From: [Mycobacterium] vasticus
GTDB taxonomy: Bacteria; Actinomycetota; Actinomycetes; Mycobacteriales; Mycobacteriaceae
Length of the DNA stretch: 64,000 nucleotides
Assembly: GCF_020181595.1 (NCBI RefSeq)
Contig: NZ_CP084028.1
Span: forward strand, 3,837,665-3,901,664
Reading direction: 5' to 3'
Shown: positions 40,953-49,531 of the stretch, piece by piece
How the letters are laid out: every line of letters starts with the position of its first letter
How positions within the stretch are numbered: position 1 is the first letter of the stretch
Made by a program: the position numbers and the translations under genes
The notes under the pieces: generated by a model
Seen by the model: the letters and a program-made list of their open reading frames with translations, nothing else
Told to the model about the DNA's origin: nothing
Databases searched by the model: none

Positions 40953-42146
40953 TCATTCACCGCCGACGCAGATCTGGGTGGACACCGGCTGGGATTCGCC
41001 GGCCTTGACCAGCTGGTTGGCCACCTCTTCGGCGGTCATCACGAAGCCGGTGTCGGAGTCGTCGACAGCCGCACCGAACACCACGCCGAGCACCCGGCCG
41101 TTCATGTCGATCATGGGGCCGCCGGAATTACCCTGCTGCACAGTGCCTCTGATCGTGTAGACCCGGCGGGTGACGGTCGTATTGCGGTAGATGTCGGGCC
41201 CCTCGAGGTTGATCGTGTCGCGAATCCGGGCCGGGGTCGCCTCGAACACCCCGCCGCCGGGGTAGCCCAGCACCAGTGCGTCGGTGTCGGGCTGCGCCGA
41301 CTTGGACGCGAACGCCAACGGCGGCAACGGCAGGTCCGGAACGGCCAGGATCGAGATGTCCTCATGGGGGTCGAAGGAGATCACGGTGGCGTCGAAGGAC
41401 TTGGCGCCGCTCTCCACCGTGACGCTGTCCGAGCCGGCGACCACGTGCGCGTTCGTCATCACCCGGTTGGGTGCGATCACGAATCCGGTGCCCTCCAACA
41501 CCTTCTGACAGTTGGGCGCCACGCCGCGAATCCGCAGCACACTCGGCGCGGTGGCCTCCACCACCGGATTGGCGGCCAGCTCGGGGTCTGGAGCGTCCAC
41601 CGCCGCGATCGGCGTGCGGTTGAACGGCTCGAGCACCGCCGGCAAGCCGGAGCCGTCGAGAACCGTCGACAGACGCCGTGGCACGTTCTTGAGCCACTGC
41701 GGAGCGAAGTCGTCGACCTTGCGCAACACCTGCGAGTCGTTGACAGCGGCGGCCAGGTTCGGTTGATCGGAGGCGGTCAGCGGGGTGGCCAGCAGCCAGG
41801 AGGCCACCAGTACCACCACCAGTTGCAGCACCACGCCGACGATCGAATCTGCTGCGCGCACACCGGGACTGCGGATCGCTCCCCGCACCGCCCGGCCGAG
41901 GACCACACCGGCGACCTCGCCGATGACCACCATGGCCAGGATCAGGAACAGCGCGGCGAACAGCTTCAGCCGGGCGCCGTCGAGGTGCTCGATCAGGTGC
42001 GGCGCCAGCAGCACGCCGGCCATGGCGCCCAGCGCGACGCCGACGAAGGACAGCAACGAGCCGAGTGCGCCGGAGCGCCAGCCGGATACCGCGGCAACAA
42101 AGGCGATCGCCAGCACGGCGATGTCGAGCCACTGCGACGACGTCAT
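40953..42146 (-). CDS. marP: Acid-resistance periplasmic serine protease MarP
   Basis: Membrane-anchored protease of 397 residues, the same length as M. tuberculosis Rv3671c. Four N-terminal membrane helices of the CvpA type (about 1-130) precede a periplasmic trypsin-like domain. The triad is His in TNAHVVAG, Asp in PHEDISILAV, and Ser in QGNSGGPMIDM. In M. tuberculosis it is needed for acid survival and processes the peptidoglycan hydrolase RipA. The start is ATG 42146 (TSSQWLDIAVL). It lies 7 nt after the Nudix gene in a four-gene run with the TlpA-like and nth genes. Confidence 0.95.
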   Translation of the reverse strand: MTSSQWLDIAVLAIAFVAAVSGWRSGALGSLLSFVGVALGAMAGVLLAPHLIEHLDGARLKLFAALFLILAMVVIGEVAGVVLGRAVRGAIRSPGVRAADSIVGVVLQLVVVLVASWLLATPLTASDQPNLAAAVNDSQVLRKVDDFAPQWLKNVPRRLSTVLDGSGLPAVLEPFNRTPIAAVDAPDPELAANPVVEATAPSVLRIRGVAPNCQKVLEGTGFVIAPNRVMTNAHVVAGSDSVTVESGAKSFDATVISFDPHEDISILAVPDLPLPPLAFASKSAQPDTDALVLGYPGGGVFEATPARIRDTINLEGPDIYRNTTVTRRVYTIRGTVQQGNSGGPMIDMNGRVLGVVFGAAVDDSDTGFVMTAEEVANQLVKAGESQPVSTQICVGGE

Positions 42147-42153
42147 ATTCCGG

Positions 42154-42876
42154 TCATCTCCGCTCTTCTCCTCCAACCATCGCCATGGCCTCGTCCAGCC
42201 CGCGCACCTCGCTGGTGTCCCAGGGCTGTGCCCAGCCCGCGACGTCCAGCATCGCCGAGATCACCTGGGCGGTGAATCCCCAGACCAACATCTCGTTGAG
42301 GCGAAACGCGGGCATCGCCCAACGCCGGCTGCGCGCATCACGGTAGACCATCAACCGGTTCTCCGGATTGATGAATGCCCGCAGCGGGACCCTGGCCACC
42401 GCGGCGGTCTCGGCGTGGTCCACCACGCTCACCGGTCCGGGGTCTGGCGAGTAGGCCAACACCGGCACCACCTGGAAGGCCGACGGCGCGATGAACACCT
42501 TGTCCAGCGACACCAGCGGGTGCACCCGGCTCGGGTCGATTCCGGTCTCCTCGTTGGCCTCCCGCAGTGCGGTGGCCACCGGCCCCGCATCGCCGGGATC
42601 AACCGCACCGCCGGGGAACGCCGCCTGGCCGGCATGATGGCGCAGCGTCGAGGCTCGCACCGTCACCAACAGGTCGGCGGAGTCCGGGTTCTCGCCCGAC
42701 GGCGGACCGGAGAACAGCACCAGCACCGCGGCGTCGCGCCGGGCCCCGGTGAGGGTGGCCTGGGCGTTGGCCGCCTTGATCATCGCGCGCACGTCGAACG
42801 GCAGCCGGTGCACATACGCCTCGGACATCTTCGCGGCGTTGTCGACCAGCGGCCGCAGCCAGGTCGGGGCGGTCAT
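42154..42876 (-). CDS. Nudix hydrolase, CoA-pyrophosphatase type, Rv3672c-like
   Basis: Nudix enzyme of 240 residues. The CoA-specific signature LRHHAGQAAFPGG directly precedes the Nudix box GGAVDPGD...REANEETG. The first box Glu is replaced by Asp in this protein. The family cleaves CoA or acyl-CoA to 4'-phosphopantetheine and 3',5'-ADP. The start is ATG 42876, overlapping the TlpA-like stop by 4 nt. It lies in the conserved run nth-Rv3673c-Rv3672c-marP. Confidence 0.9.
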   Translation of the reverse strand: MTAPTWLRPLVDNAAKMSEAYVHRLPFDVRAMIKAANAQATLTGARRDAAVLVLFSGPPSGENPDSADLLVTVRASTLRHHAGQAAFPGGAVDPGDAGPVATALREANEETGIDPSRVHPLVSLDKVFIAPSAFQVVPVLAYSPDPGPVSVVDHAETAAVARVPLRAFINPENRLMVYRDARSRRWAMPAFRLNEMLVWGFTAQVISAMLDVAGWAQPWDTSEVRGLDEAMAMVGGEERR

Positions 42877-43481
42877 AGCGCCTCCTCGACGGCGGTGGCG
42901 ATCGCCTCGGGGGTGGCGAAGGGCTGCGGCAGGATGCGGGCAACGCTACCGTCGGCGGCCAGCACCACGGTCGCTGGCATCACGTTGGGTACCCGCAACG
43001 CCGCCGCGATCTGTCGCCGGGGGTCCTGCAGCGTGGGCAGCCGCACCCCGAGCTCGGCGAGCAGAGCCAGGGCCGCTGCCTCGTTGTCGTCCTGGTGGAC
43101 GGTCACCACCGTCACGCCCGGGCCGGCGCGGCGCTGATACTCGGCCAGGGCGGGCAGTTCGTCACGGCACGGCCCGCACCAGTACGCCCACAGGTTGATC
43201 ACCGCGGGGCGGCCGGCGAACATGCCGGCCACCTGCACGGGCTCGCCGTCGGCGGCGCATTCGACGCTGACCTGGCGCAGCGCGGCCGGACCCGCGCCGG
43301 GTGCGTCGGCCGCGCAGGCCGGCAGTGCGGCACGTTCACGAAGCACTGTCAGGTCCTGCCCGGCGGCGACACCGGGCACCGGCGACGCCGTCGGGTGATG
43401 GCGCAACTGCGCGAGCAGGCCCACGACCAGGGCCACCGCCACCGCCAATACCGCGAGGGTCCACCCAGTCCGCCTGCTCAT
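42873..43481 (-). CDS. Membrane-anchored TlpA/ResA-like thioredoxin, Rv3673c-like
   Basis: Thioredoxin-fold protein of 202 residues. A signal anchor (WTLAVLAVAVALVVGLLAQL) holds the domain outside the membrane. The active site is WAYWCGPCRDE, and the cis-Pro motif is NVMPATVV. Two extra Cys (LPACAADAPG, VECAADG) could form a second pair. It probably reduces or isomerises disulfides of exported proteins. It ends in the start of the Nudix gene (ATGA overlap) and lies 4 nt after nth. Confidence 0.9.
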   Translation of the reverse strand: MSRRTGWTLAVLAVAVALVVGLLAQLRHHPTASPVPGVAAGQDLTVLRERAALPACAADAPGAGPAALRQVSVECAADGEPVQVAGMFAGRPAVINLWAYWCGPCRDELPALAEYQRRAGPGVTVVTVHQDDNEAAALALLAELGVRLPTLQDPRRQIAAALRVPNVMPATVVLAADGSVARILPQPFATPEAIATAVEEAL

Positions 43482-43485
43482 CGCC

Positions 43486-44232
43486 CTACAGCCCGGCCAG
43501 GGCCAGCAGATGCTCGGTCTCGGGGCCTTTGACCAGGGCCGCAGCCTCGGCCGGTGCGGTGGGCCCCAGCCCGAACGACGGGCAGTCCTTGGCCAGCAGG
43601 CACACCCCGCAGGCGGGTTTGCGGGCGTGGCAGACCCGGCGGCCGTGGAAGATCACCCGGTGCGACAGCAGCGTCCACTCCTTGCGCTCGATCAGCTCAC
43701 CGACGGCGTGCTCGACCTTGACCGGGTCCTCCTCGACGGTCCAGGCCCAGCGCCGCACCAGCCGGCCGAAGTGGGTGTCGACGGTGATGCCCGGTACCCC
43801 GAACGCATTGCCCAGGATCACGTTGGCGGTCTTGCGGCCGACGCCGGGCAGGCGCACCAGCTCGTCCATGGTGTCGGGCAGTTCCCCGTCGAACCGCTCG
43901 ACGAGTGCCTGGCCCAGCTTGATCAACGACGTCGTCTTGTTGCGGTAGAAGCCGGTCGGCCGGATCATCTCCTCCAGCTCGACGCGATCCGCCTGGGCGT
44001 AGTCGATCGCCGCCGGGTACCGGGCGAACAGCGCCGGCGTCGTGAGGTTCACCCGCACGTCGGTGCACTGCGCCGAGAGCACCGTGGCGACGGCCAGCTC
44101 CAGCGGTGTGGTGAAGTCCAATTCGCAGTGGGCATCCGGAAATGCCTGCGCCAGAGTGCGATTCATCCGCCGGGCGCGCCGCACCAGCCCGGTCTTCGTC
44201 TCCGTCCGGGTGGCCCGCAACGCCTTGTCCAC
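43486..44232 (-). CDS. nth: Endonuclease III (DNA glycosylase / AP lyase)
   Basis: Base-excision repair enzyme of 248 residues acting on oxidised pyrimidines. The helix-hairpin-helix is [14 protein letters not shown] with the catalytic Lys, and the catalytic Asp is in [10 protein letters not shown]. The [4Fe-4S] loop is [17 protein letters not shown] (C-x6-C-x2-C-x5-C). The GTG start at 44232 follows GGAGGTGACA, which fits better than further-upstream in-frame codons. It is the ortholog of Rv3674c. Confidence 0.95.
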   Translation of the reverse strand: MDKALRATRTETKTGLVRRARRMNRTLAQAFPDAHCELDFTTPLELAVATVLSAQCTDVRVNLTTPALFARYPAAIDYAQADRVELEEMIRPTGFYRNKTTSLIKLGQALVERFDGELPDTMDELVRLPGVGRKTANVILGNAFGVPGITVDTHFGRLVRRWAWTVEEDPVKVEHAVGELIERKEWTLLSHRVIFHGRRVCHARKPACGVCLLAKDCPSFGLGPTAPAEAAALVKGPETEHLLALAGL

Positions 44233-44298
44233 TGTCACCTCCGACAGGGTACTAATTCGTGACCCCAATGAGACCTTGCCCATGTTTACTGTCACCTT

Positions 44299-44439
44299 GT
44301 GTCCTGGCTGCTGATCACCGCCATCCCAACGCTGTTGATGCTGGCAGCCGTCGGGCTGGAGCGTATCGAAACCGGGTTGAGCCAGGTGGAGACTACGAAT
44401 CCGCAGTTTCCCGAGACTCATGGCGCCAATCATGTGTAG
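44299..44439 (+). CDS. Membrane microprotein of 46 residues, Rv3675-like position
   Basis: Short ORF in the nth-crp gap. GTG 44299 begins [20 protein letters not shown], a single transmembrane helix, followed by a short hydrophilic tail ([18 protein letters not shown]) and a TAG at 44437. M. tuberculosis has a small membrane-protein gene, Rv3675, in the same gap and orientation. There is no strong ribosome site. Function is unknown. Confidence 0.65.
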   Translation: MSWLLITAIPTLLMLAAVGLERIETGLSQVETTNPQFPETHGANHV

Positions 44440-44543
44440 CGTTGACAGGCCACTTGACGCCTGGCTCTAGACTCACATTGCCAGTCGAGTAGAGGCTGGC
44501 GCTTGCGCTTTTCAGACCGTCACCTAGACATCTAAGGGGCAAC

Positions 44544-45218
44544 GTGGACGAGATCCTGGCCAGGGCCGGAATCTTCCAGGGAGTTGAGCCCAGCGCCGTC
44601 GCAGCGCTGACCAAGCAGCTTCAGCCCGTGGACTTTCCGCGCGGACACACCGTGTTCGCCGAAGGCGAGCCCGGCGACCGGCTGTACATCATCGTCACCG
44701 GGAAGGTGAAGATCGGCCGACGCTCACCGGACGGCCGGGAGAACCTGCTGACGATCATGGGCCCGTCGGACATGTTCGGCGAGCTGTCGATCTTCGACCC
44801 CGGCCCGCGGACCTCCAGCGCGACCACCATCACCGAGGTGCGGGCCGTGTCGATGGACCGCGACGCACTGCGGTCGTGGATCTCCGATCGGCCCGAGATC
44901 GCCGAGCAGCTGCTGCGGGTGTTGGCCCGCCGGCTCCGGCGCACCAACAACAACCTGGCCGATCTGATCTTCACCGACGTGCCCGGCCGGGTCGCCAAGC
45001 AGCTGCTGCAGCTGGCCCAGCGGTTCGGTACCCAGGAGGGCGGCGCCCTGCGGGTCACCCACGACCTGACCCAGGAGGAGATCGCTCAGCTCGTCGGGGC
45101 GTCGCGGGAGACGGTGAACAAGGCGCTGGCCGACTTCGCCCACCGCGGCTGGATCCGGCTGGAGGGCAAGAGTGTGCTGATCTCGGACTCGGAGCGCCTG
45201 GCCCGCCGAGCGCGGTAG
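44544..45218 (+). CDS. crp: cAMP receptor protein-type global regulator Crp
   Basis: CRP/FNR-family regulator of 224 residues, the same length as Rv3676. The cyclic-nucleotide domain (about 10-125) has the phosphate-binding cassette [16 protein letters not shown]. The helix-turn-helix is [21 protein letters not shown]. It binds cAMP and TGTGA-type sites in carbon, respiration and rpf genes. The start is GTG 44544 after AGGGGC. A TAGACT hexamer at 44468-44473 could be the -10 of its promoter. The window also carries a cAMP-producing cyclase, at 19.9 kb. Confidence 0.96.
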   Translation: MDEILARAGIFQGVEPSAVAALTKQLQPVDFPRGHTVFAEGEPGDRLYIIVTGKVKIGRRSPDGRENLLTIMGPSDMFGELSIFDPGPRTSSATTITEVRAVSMDRDALRSWISDRPEIAEQLLRVLARRLRRTNNNLADLIFTDVPGRVAKQLLQLAQRFGTQEGGALRVTHDLTQEEIAQLVGASRETVNKALADFAHRGWIRLEGKSVLISDSERLARRAR

Positions 45219-45230
45219 CTTTCTCCCCGA

Positions 45231-45287
45231 GAGCGTGCAGAATTGTCCGCGCCCACCTGGCGTTTTGGTGAACAACTCTGCACGCTC
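45231..45287. terminator. Bidirectional hairpin between convergent crp and the beta-lactamase-fold gene
   Basis: Arms GAGCGTGCAGAATTGT (45231-45246) and 45272-45287 are reverse complements with one mismatch and a 25-nt loop. The hairpin fills most of the 80-bp convergent gap and can terminate both genes. The sequence also looks like a dispersed mycobacterial palindromic unit. Confidence 0.7.
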
Positions 45288-45298
45288 GGCGTTGTAGA

Positions 45299-46069
45299 TC
45301 AGCCCCGCAGGTAGTCCAGCTGGGCCTGCACCGACCACTCCGCGGCGCCCCACAGTTCCTCGGCCACATCGGTGTAGACGTGTTCGACCACCTGCCGGGC
45401 CGTCGCGTCGTCGCCCAGCGCGCTCAGCGCCGAGCGCACCTGGTCCAGGCGCTGCTCACGGTGGGCCAGATATCCGGCGGCCACCGCGTCGATGTTCGGC
45501 AGCTCCGGTCCGTGCCCGGGCAGCACGGTCCGTCCGCCCAGCCCGCGCAGCCGCTGCAGCGAGTCCAGGTAGTGCGCCAGGTCGCCGTCTTCGGTGTCGA
45601 TCACAGTGGTGCCGCGGCCCAGCACCGTGTCGGCGGTCAGCACGGCGTCATCGAGTAGGAACGACAGCGAGTCCGCACTGTGGCCGGGGGTGGCCAGCAC
45701 CGTGATGCGCAGCCCGGCCGCGTCGATCACCTGACCGTCGATCAGGCCGCCGCCCATCCGGCGCTGAAATCCGCTGCCGGCCGAGTACACCGGCGCACCG
45801 GTCGCCTCGGCCAGTTTGTCGATGCCGTCGGTGTGATCGAAATGCCGGTGACTGATCAGCACCAATGCGATCTTGCCGATGTCGGCGAGCCGGCCGATGT
45901 GCTCGTCGTCGTCGGGCCCGGGGTCGACGATCACCACCTCGTCGCTGCGGCCCCCGCGCAGCACCCAGGTGTTGGTGCCGTCCAGCGTCATCAGGCCGGG
46001 GTTGTCGGCCAGCAGCACCGACGCGGTCTCGGTGACCGGCCGCAGCTGCCCGTAGGCGGGATGCGACAC
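45299..46069 (-). CDS. Metallo-beta-lactamase-fold hydrolase, Rv3677c-like
   Basis: MBL-fold protein of 256 residues. The zinc motif is ISHRHFDHTDG (HxHxDH), with further ligands in TPGHSADSL, TADTVLG and LPGHGPEL. The C-terminal helical part resembles LACTB2-type nucleases or lactonases, so beta-lactamase activity should not be assumed. The start is GTG 46069. The RidA gene ends 2 nt before it, so the two are probably co-transcribed. Confidence 0.88.
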   Translation of the reverse strand: MSHPAYGQLRPVTETASVLLADNPGLMTLDGTNTWVLRGGRSDEVVIVDPGPDDDEHIGRLADIGKIALVLISHRHFDHTDGIDKLAEATGAPVYSAGSGFQRRMGGGLIDGQVIDAAGLRITVLATPGHSADSLSFLLDDAVLTADTVLGRGTTVIDTEDGDLAHYLDSLQRLRGLGGRTVLPGHGPELPNIDAVAAGYLAHREQRLDQVRSALSALGDDATARQVVEHVYTDVAEELWGAAEWSVQAQLDYLRG

Positions 46070-46071
46070 GC

Positions 46072-46530
46072 CTACCTGATCTCCACGATCAACTCCACCT
46101 CGACGGGCGCGTCCAGCGGCAGCTCGGAGACCCCGACCGCCGAGCGGGCATGTGCCCCGGCCTCACCGAAGATCTGGCCCAGCAACTCGGAGGCGCCGTT
46201 GACCACGGCGGGCTGGCCGTTGAAGTTCGTCGCCGAGGCGACGAATCCGACCACCTTGACCACCCGGGTCACCGAGTCGAGCCCGACCAGGGCGTCCACG
46301 GCGGCCAGCGCGTTGAGCGCGCAGGTCCGGGCCAGTGCGTAGGCGTCCTCCGGGCTGACATCCGCGCCGCCGACTTTGCCGGTACGGGCCAGCTTGCCGT
46401 CGGCGATGGGCAGCTGACCGGAGGTGTAGACCAGGTTGCCGGTGCGGACCGCCGGCACATAGGCCGCCAGCGGCGCCGCCGTCTGCGGCAACTCGATCCC
46501 CAGCTCACTCAGCCGGGCCCGCCAGCTCAT
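46072..46530 (-). CDS. RidA-family (YjgF) deaminase-like protein, Rv3678c-like
   Basis: Protein of 152 residues of the RidA/YjgF group, which hydrolyses reactive enamines or imines from amino-acid metabolism. LVYTSGQLPI, the central ALNALAAVDALVGL and a C-terminal VEVELIVEI strand match the family. The canonical Arg in the conserved C-terminal motif is not obvious, so it may belong to a RidA subgroup of different function. The ATG at 46530 overlaps the stop of the DUF4177 gene. Confidence 0.87.
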   Translation of the reverse strand: MSWRARLSELGIELPQTAAPLAAYVPAVRTGNLVYTSGQLPIADGKLARTGKVGGADVSPEDAYALARTCALNALAAVDALVGLDSVTRVVKVVGFVASATNFNGQPAVVNGASELLGQIFGEAGAHARSAVGVSELPLDAPVEVELIVEIR

Positions 46531-46688
46531 TTCGGGCGTTTCATGAAGGCGATGAGCTGTTCGCCGGACGGCCCCGGCATCACCGACACCAGTTCCCAGC
46601 CGTCCTCGCCCCACTGGTCCAGAATCTGCTTGGTGGCGTGCGTGATCAAGGGGACGGTGACGTACTCCCATACCGTGCGCTGGCTCAT
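46527..46688 (-). CDS. DUF4177 small protein
   Basis: Small protein of 53 residues. VWEYVTVPL, followed by WGEDGWELVSVMPG and a final IAFMKRPK strand, is the DUF4177 pattern. The ATG is at 46688. The stop codon overlaps the RidA start (ATGA), so they are coupled. It diverges from the Get3-like pair with 47 bp between starts. Function is unknown. Confidence 0.85.
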   Translation of the reverse strand: MSQRTVWEYVTVPLITHATKQILDQWGEDGWELVSVMPGPSGEQLIAFMKRPK

Positions 46689-46735
46689 GTGGGCGAGCTT
46701 ATCGCTAGCCCGTGCAGGCACTTGGTTAGCATGCA

Positions 46736-47752
46736 GTGGTGATTGCCACACCCGAGCCCGCCATCGGCTGGCCTTCGCGCTTGACGAAGGCCAGGCTGCA
46801 TTTCGTGACCGGCAAGGGCGGCACCGGCAAAACGACGGTGGCGGCCGCGCTGGCCTTGTCGCTGGCGGCCGGCGGACGCCGGGTCTTGCTGGTGGAAGTC
46901 GAAGAGCGTCAGGGCATCGCGCAACTCTTCGATGTGCCGCCGCTGCCCATTGCCCCACTGAAGGTCGCGACCGCCGAGGACGGCGGCCAGGTCGACGCGC
47001 TGGCGATGGACATCGAGGCCGCATTCCTGGAGTACCTCGACCTGTTCTACAACCTGGGCATCGCCGGGCGGGCGATGCGCCGCGTCGGGGCCGTCGAATT
47101 CGCCACCACGATCGCGCCGGGCCTGCGTGACGTGATCCTCACCGGCAAGATCAAATACCACGTCATCCAGGTCGACAAGAATAAGAAGCACGTCTACGAC
47201 GCGGTCGTGGTCGACGCACCGCCGACCGGCCGGATCGCGCGCTTCCTCGACGTCACCAAGGCGGTGTCGCAGCTGGCCAAGGGCGGCCCGGTGCACTCGC
47301 AGGCCGACGGCGTGGTCAAACTGCTGCATTCGGACCAGACCGCGATCCACCTGGTGACGCTGCTGGAGTCGCTGCCGATGCAGGAGACGCTGGAGGCCAT
47401 CGAGGAGCTGCGGGAACTGGACCTGCCGATCGGCAGTGTGATCGTCAACCGCGATATCCCCGCGCACCTGTCCCCCGCCGATCTGGCCAAGGCAGCCGAG
47501 GGCGTCGTCGACGCCGACGCGGTCCGGGCCGGCCTGGCCAAAGCAGGGATCACCCTGGACGACGACGATTTCGCCGGCCTGCTGACCGAGACCATTCAGC
47601 ACGCCACCCGGGTCAGCGCCCGGACCGAGACGGCCGAACAGCTTGAGCGCCTCGACGTGCCGCGCCTGCACCTGCCGACGATCGCTGATGGGGTCGACCT
47701 GGGCAGCCTCTATGAGCTCTCCGAGATTCTCGCCCGACAGGGGGTTCGATGA
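46736..47752 (+). CDS. Get3/ArsA-like ATPase, first subunit, Rv3679-like (BagA)
   Basis: P-loop ATPase of 338 residues of the anion-transporter/Get3 family. The deviant Walker A is [19 protein letters not shown], switch I/II regions include [16 protein letters not shown], and the C-terminal part is helical. It overlaps the second ATPase gene by 4 nt. In M. tuberculosis the Rv3679-Rv3680 pair forms a complex that protects against toxic glycerol-derived or cytoplasmic stress metabolites. The start is GTG 46736; a second GTG follows immediately. Confidence 0.92.
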   Translation: MVIATPEPAIGWPSRLTKARLHFVTGKGGTGKTTVAAALALSLAAGGRRVLLVEVEERQGIAQLFDVPPLPIAPLKVATAEDGGQVDALAMDIEAAFLEYLDLFYNLGIAGRAMRRVGAVEFATTIAPGLRDVILTGKIKYHVIQVDKNKKHVYDAVVVDAPPTGRIARFLDVTKAVSQLAKGGPVHSQADGVVKLLHSDQTAIHLVTLLESLPMQETLEAIEELRELDLPIGSVIVNRDIPAHLSPADLAKAAEGVVDADAVRAGLAKAGITLDDDDFAGLLTETIQHATRVSARTETAEQLERLDVPRLHLPTIADGVDLGSLYELSEILARQGVR

Positions 47753-48873
47753 CACCCGATCCGGCCGGCCACCCGCCGGCACTGGACATGGCCGCCATCC
47801 TGGCCGACACCTCCAACCGCGTGGTGGTGTGCTGCGGAGCCGGTGGCGTCGGCAAGACCACCACGGCCGCCGCCATGGCGCTGCGCGCCGCCGAGTACGG
47901 CCGCACCGTGGTGGTGCTGACCATCGACCCGGCGCGCCGGCTGGCACAGGCCCTGGGCATCGACGATCTGGGCAACACACCGCAGCGGGTGCCGTTGGGC
48001 CCGGAGGTCCCCGGTCAGCTCTACGCGATGATGCTCGACATGCGCCGCACGTTCGACGAGATGGTGACGCAGTACTCCGGCCCGGAGCGGGCGGAGGCGA
48101 TCCTGAACAACCAGTTCTACCAAACGGTCGCCACCTCGCTGTCCGGCACGCAGGAGTACATGGCGATGGAGAAACTCGGCCAGTTGCTGGCCGAGGACCG
48201 TTGGGATCTGGTGGTGGTGGACACCCCGCCGTCGCGTAACGCCTTGGACTTCCTGGACGCGCCGCGGCGGCTCGGCAGCTTCATGGACAGTCGGCTGTGG
48301 AAGCTGCTGCTGGGGCCGGGCCGCGGTATCGGCAAGCTGGTGGCCGGCGCCGTCGGCCTGGCGATGAAGGCCCTGTCGACCGTGCTCGGATCTCAGATGC
48401 TTTCCGACGCAGCGGGTTTCGTTCAGTCACTGGACGCCACCTTCGGCGGCTTCCGGGAGAAGGCGGACCGCACCTACGAGCTGCTCAAGCGCCGCGGCAC
48501 CCAGTTCGTGGTGGTCTCGGCGGCCGAACCCGACGCATTGCGCGAGGCGTCGTTCTTCGTCGACCGGCTCTCCAGTGAGCACATGCCGTTGGCCGGGCTG
48601 GTTCTCAACCGCACCCATCCGATGCTGTGCGCGCTGCCCGTCGAGCGCGCCATCGACGCCATCGAGACCCTGGACGGAACCGACGGCCTCACCGTCGCGG
48701 CGCTGCGGATTCACGCCGAGCGCGGTGCCACCGCCAAGCGTGAGATCCGGCTGCTGTCGCGCTTCACCCGGGCCAACCCGCGGGTCGCGATCGTCGGGGT
48801 GCCGTCGCTGCCGTTCGATGTGTCAGATCTGGACGCGCTGACCGCGATTGCCGACCAACTGACGGCCAAGTAA
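47749..48873 (+). CDS. Get3/ArsA-like ATPase, second subunit, Rv3680-like (BagB)
   Basis: P-loop ATPase of 374 residues. The deviant Walker A is [19 protein letters not shown], and switch motifs appear in [17 protein letters not shown] and [16 protein letters not shown]. The start ATG 47749 overlaps the stop of the first subunit (ATGA), supporting a hetero-oligomer. It converges on whiB4. Confidence 0.92.
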   Translation: MTPDPAGHPPALDMAAILADTSNRVVVCCGAGGVGKTTTAAAMALRAAEYGRTVVVLTIDPARRLAQALGIDDLGNTPQRVPLGPEVPGQLYAMMLDMRRTFDEMVTQYSGPERAEAILNNQFYQTVATSLSGTQEYMAMEKLGQLLAEDRWDLVVVDTPPSRNALDFLDAPRRLGSFMDSRLWKLLLGPGRGIGKLVAGAVGLAMKALSTVLGSQMLSDAAGFVQSLDATFGGFREKADRTYELLKRRGTQFVVVSAAEPDALREASFFVDRLSSEHMPLAGLVLNRTHPMLCALPVERAIDAIETLDGTDGLTVAALRIHAERGATAKREIRLLSRFTRANPRVAIVGVPSLPFDVSDLDALTAIADQLTAK

Positions 48874-48898
48874 CTGCGAAGAACGTCTCAGCGGGATA

Positions 48899-49264
48899 TC
48901 AGCCCGCGTCGCGCTGCTTGCGCTGGGCGGCGAAGTACTCCCGCCAGGAGGTCACCTCGGGGTGCTGCTTGAGCAGTGCGCGGCGCTGCCGTTCGGTCAT
49001 GCCGCCCCACACGCCGAATTCGACGCGGTTGTCCAGGGCGTCGGCCAGGCAGTCGAGGACGACCGGGCAGTGCCGACAGATCACCGCGGCCTTGCGCTGG
49101 GCGGCGCCGCGGACGAAGAGCTCATCGGGGTCTGCGGTCCGGCAGAGTGCCTTGGAGACCCAGGCAATGCGACCCTCGTCCTGCACGCCGCGCAGGACGG
49201 GTCTTACGTCTGGGCTCGCCGGCATGGTGGTGCTGTGAACCGCGGGCTGCGTAACAACAGACAC
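48899..49264 (-). CDS. whiB4: WhiB-family iron-sulfur redox regulator WhiB4
   Basis: Protein of 121 residues with the four WhiB Cys that hold a [4Fe-4S] cluster: ALCRTADPDELF, then CRHCPVVLDC. It also has the turn GVWGGMTERQRR and a basic C-terminus. In M. tuberculosis Rv3681c responds to oxygen and nitric oxide and condenses DNA when oxidised. The start is GTG 49264; ATG at codon 14 is an alternative. It diverges from ponA2 across 267 bp, as in M. tuberculosis. Confidence 0.94.
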   Translation of the reverse strand: MSVVTQPAVHSTTMPASPDVRPVLRGVQDEGRIAWVSKALCRTADPDELFVRGAAQRKAAVICRHCPVVLDCLADALDNRVEFGVWGGMTERQRRALLKQHPEVTSWREYFAAQRKQRDAG

Positions 49265-49531
49265 TGACGATCCTCCATCCCGGCCGCCCCCGCAGCCACC
49301 TGTTCAACACATCAACGCCGACCACTACTGCGATCTACGCCACATCGTGTCATCAGTGTTACCTGAATCGCACTTGTTGTCCAAGTTAGGTGGTCAGGTG
49401 GCGTCTGCGCAACCGGTAGGCGGCCCCTTTTTTGGGACAACCGTGCAGTCCGATCATGATCTGGAGCTATCCGGGGCGGGTTCGGGGTCTTCGGACAAGC
49501 AGCGTCAGGCGCCGGGGTTAGTGTGTTAGCC

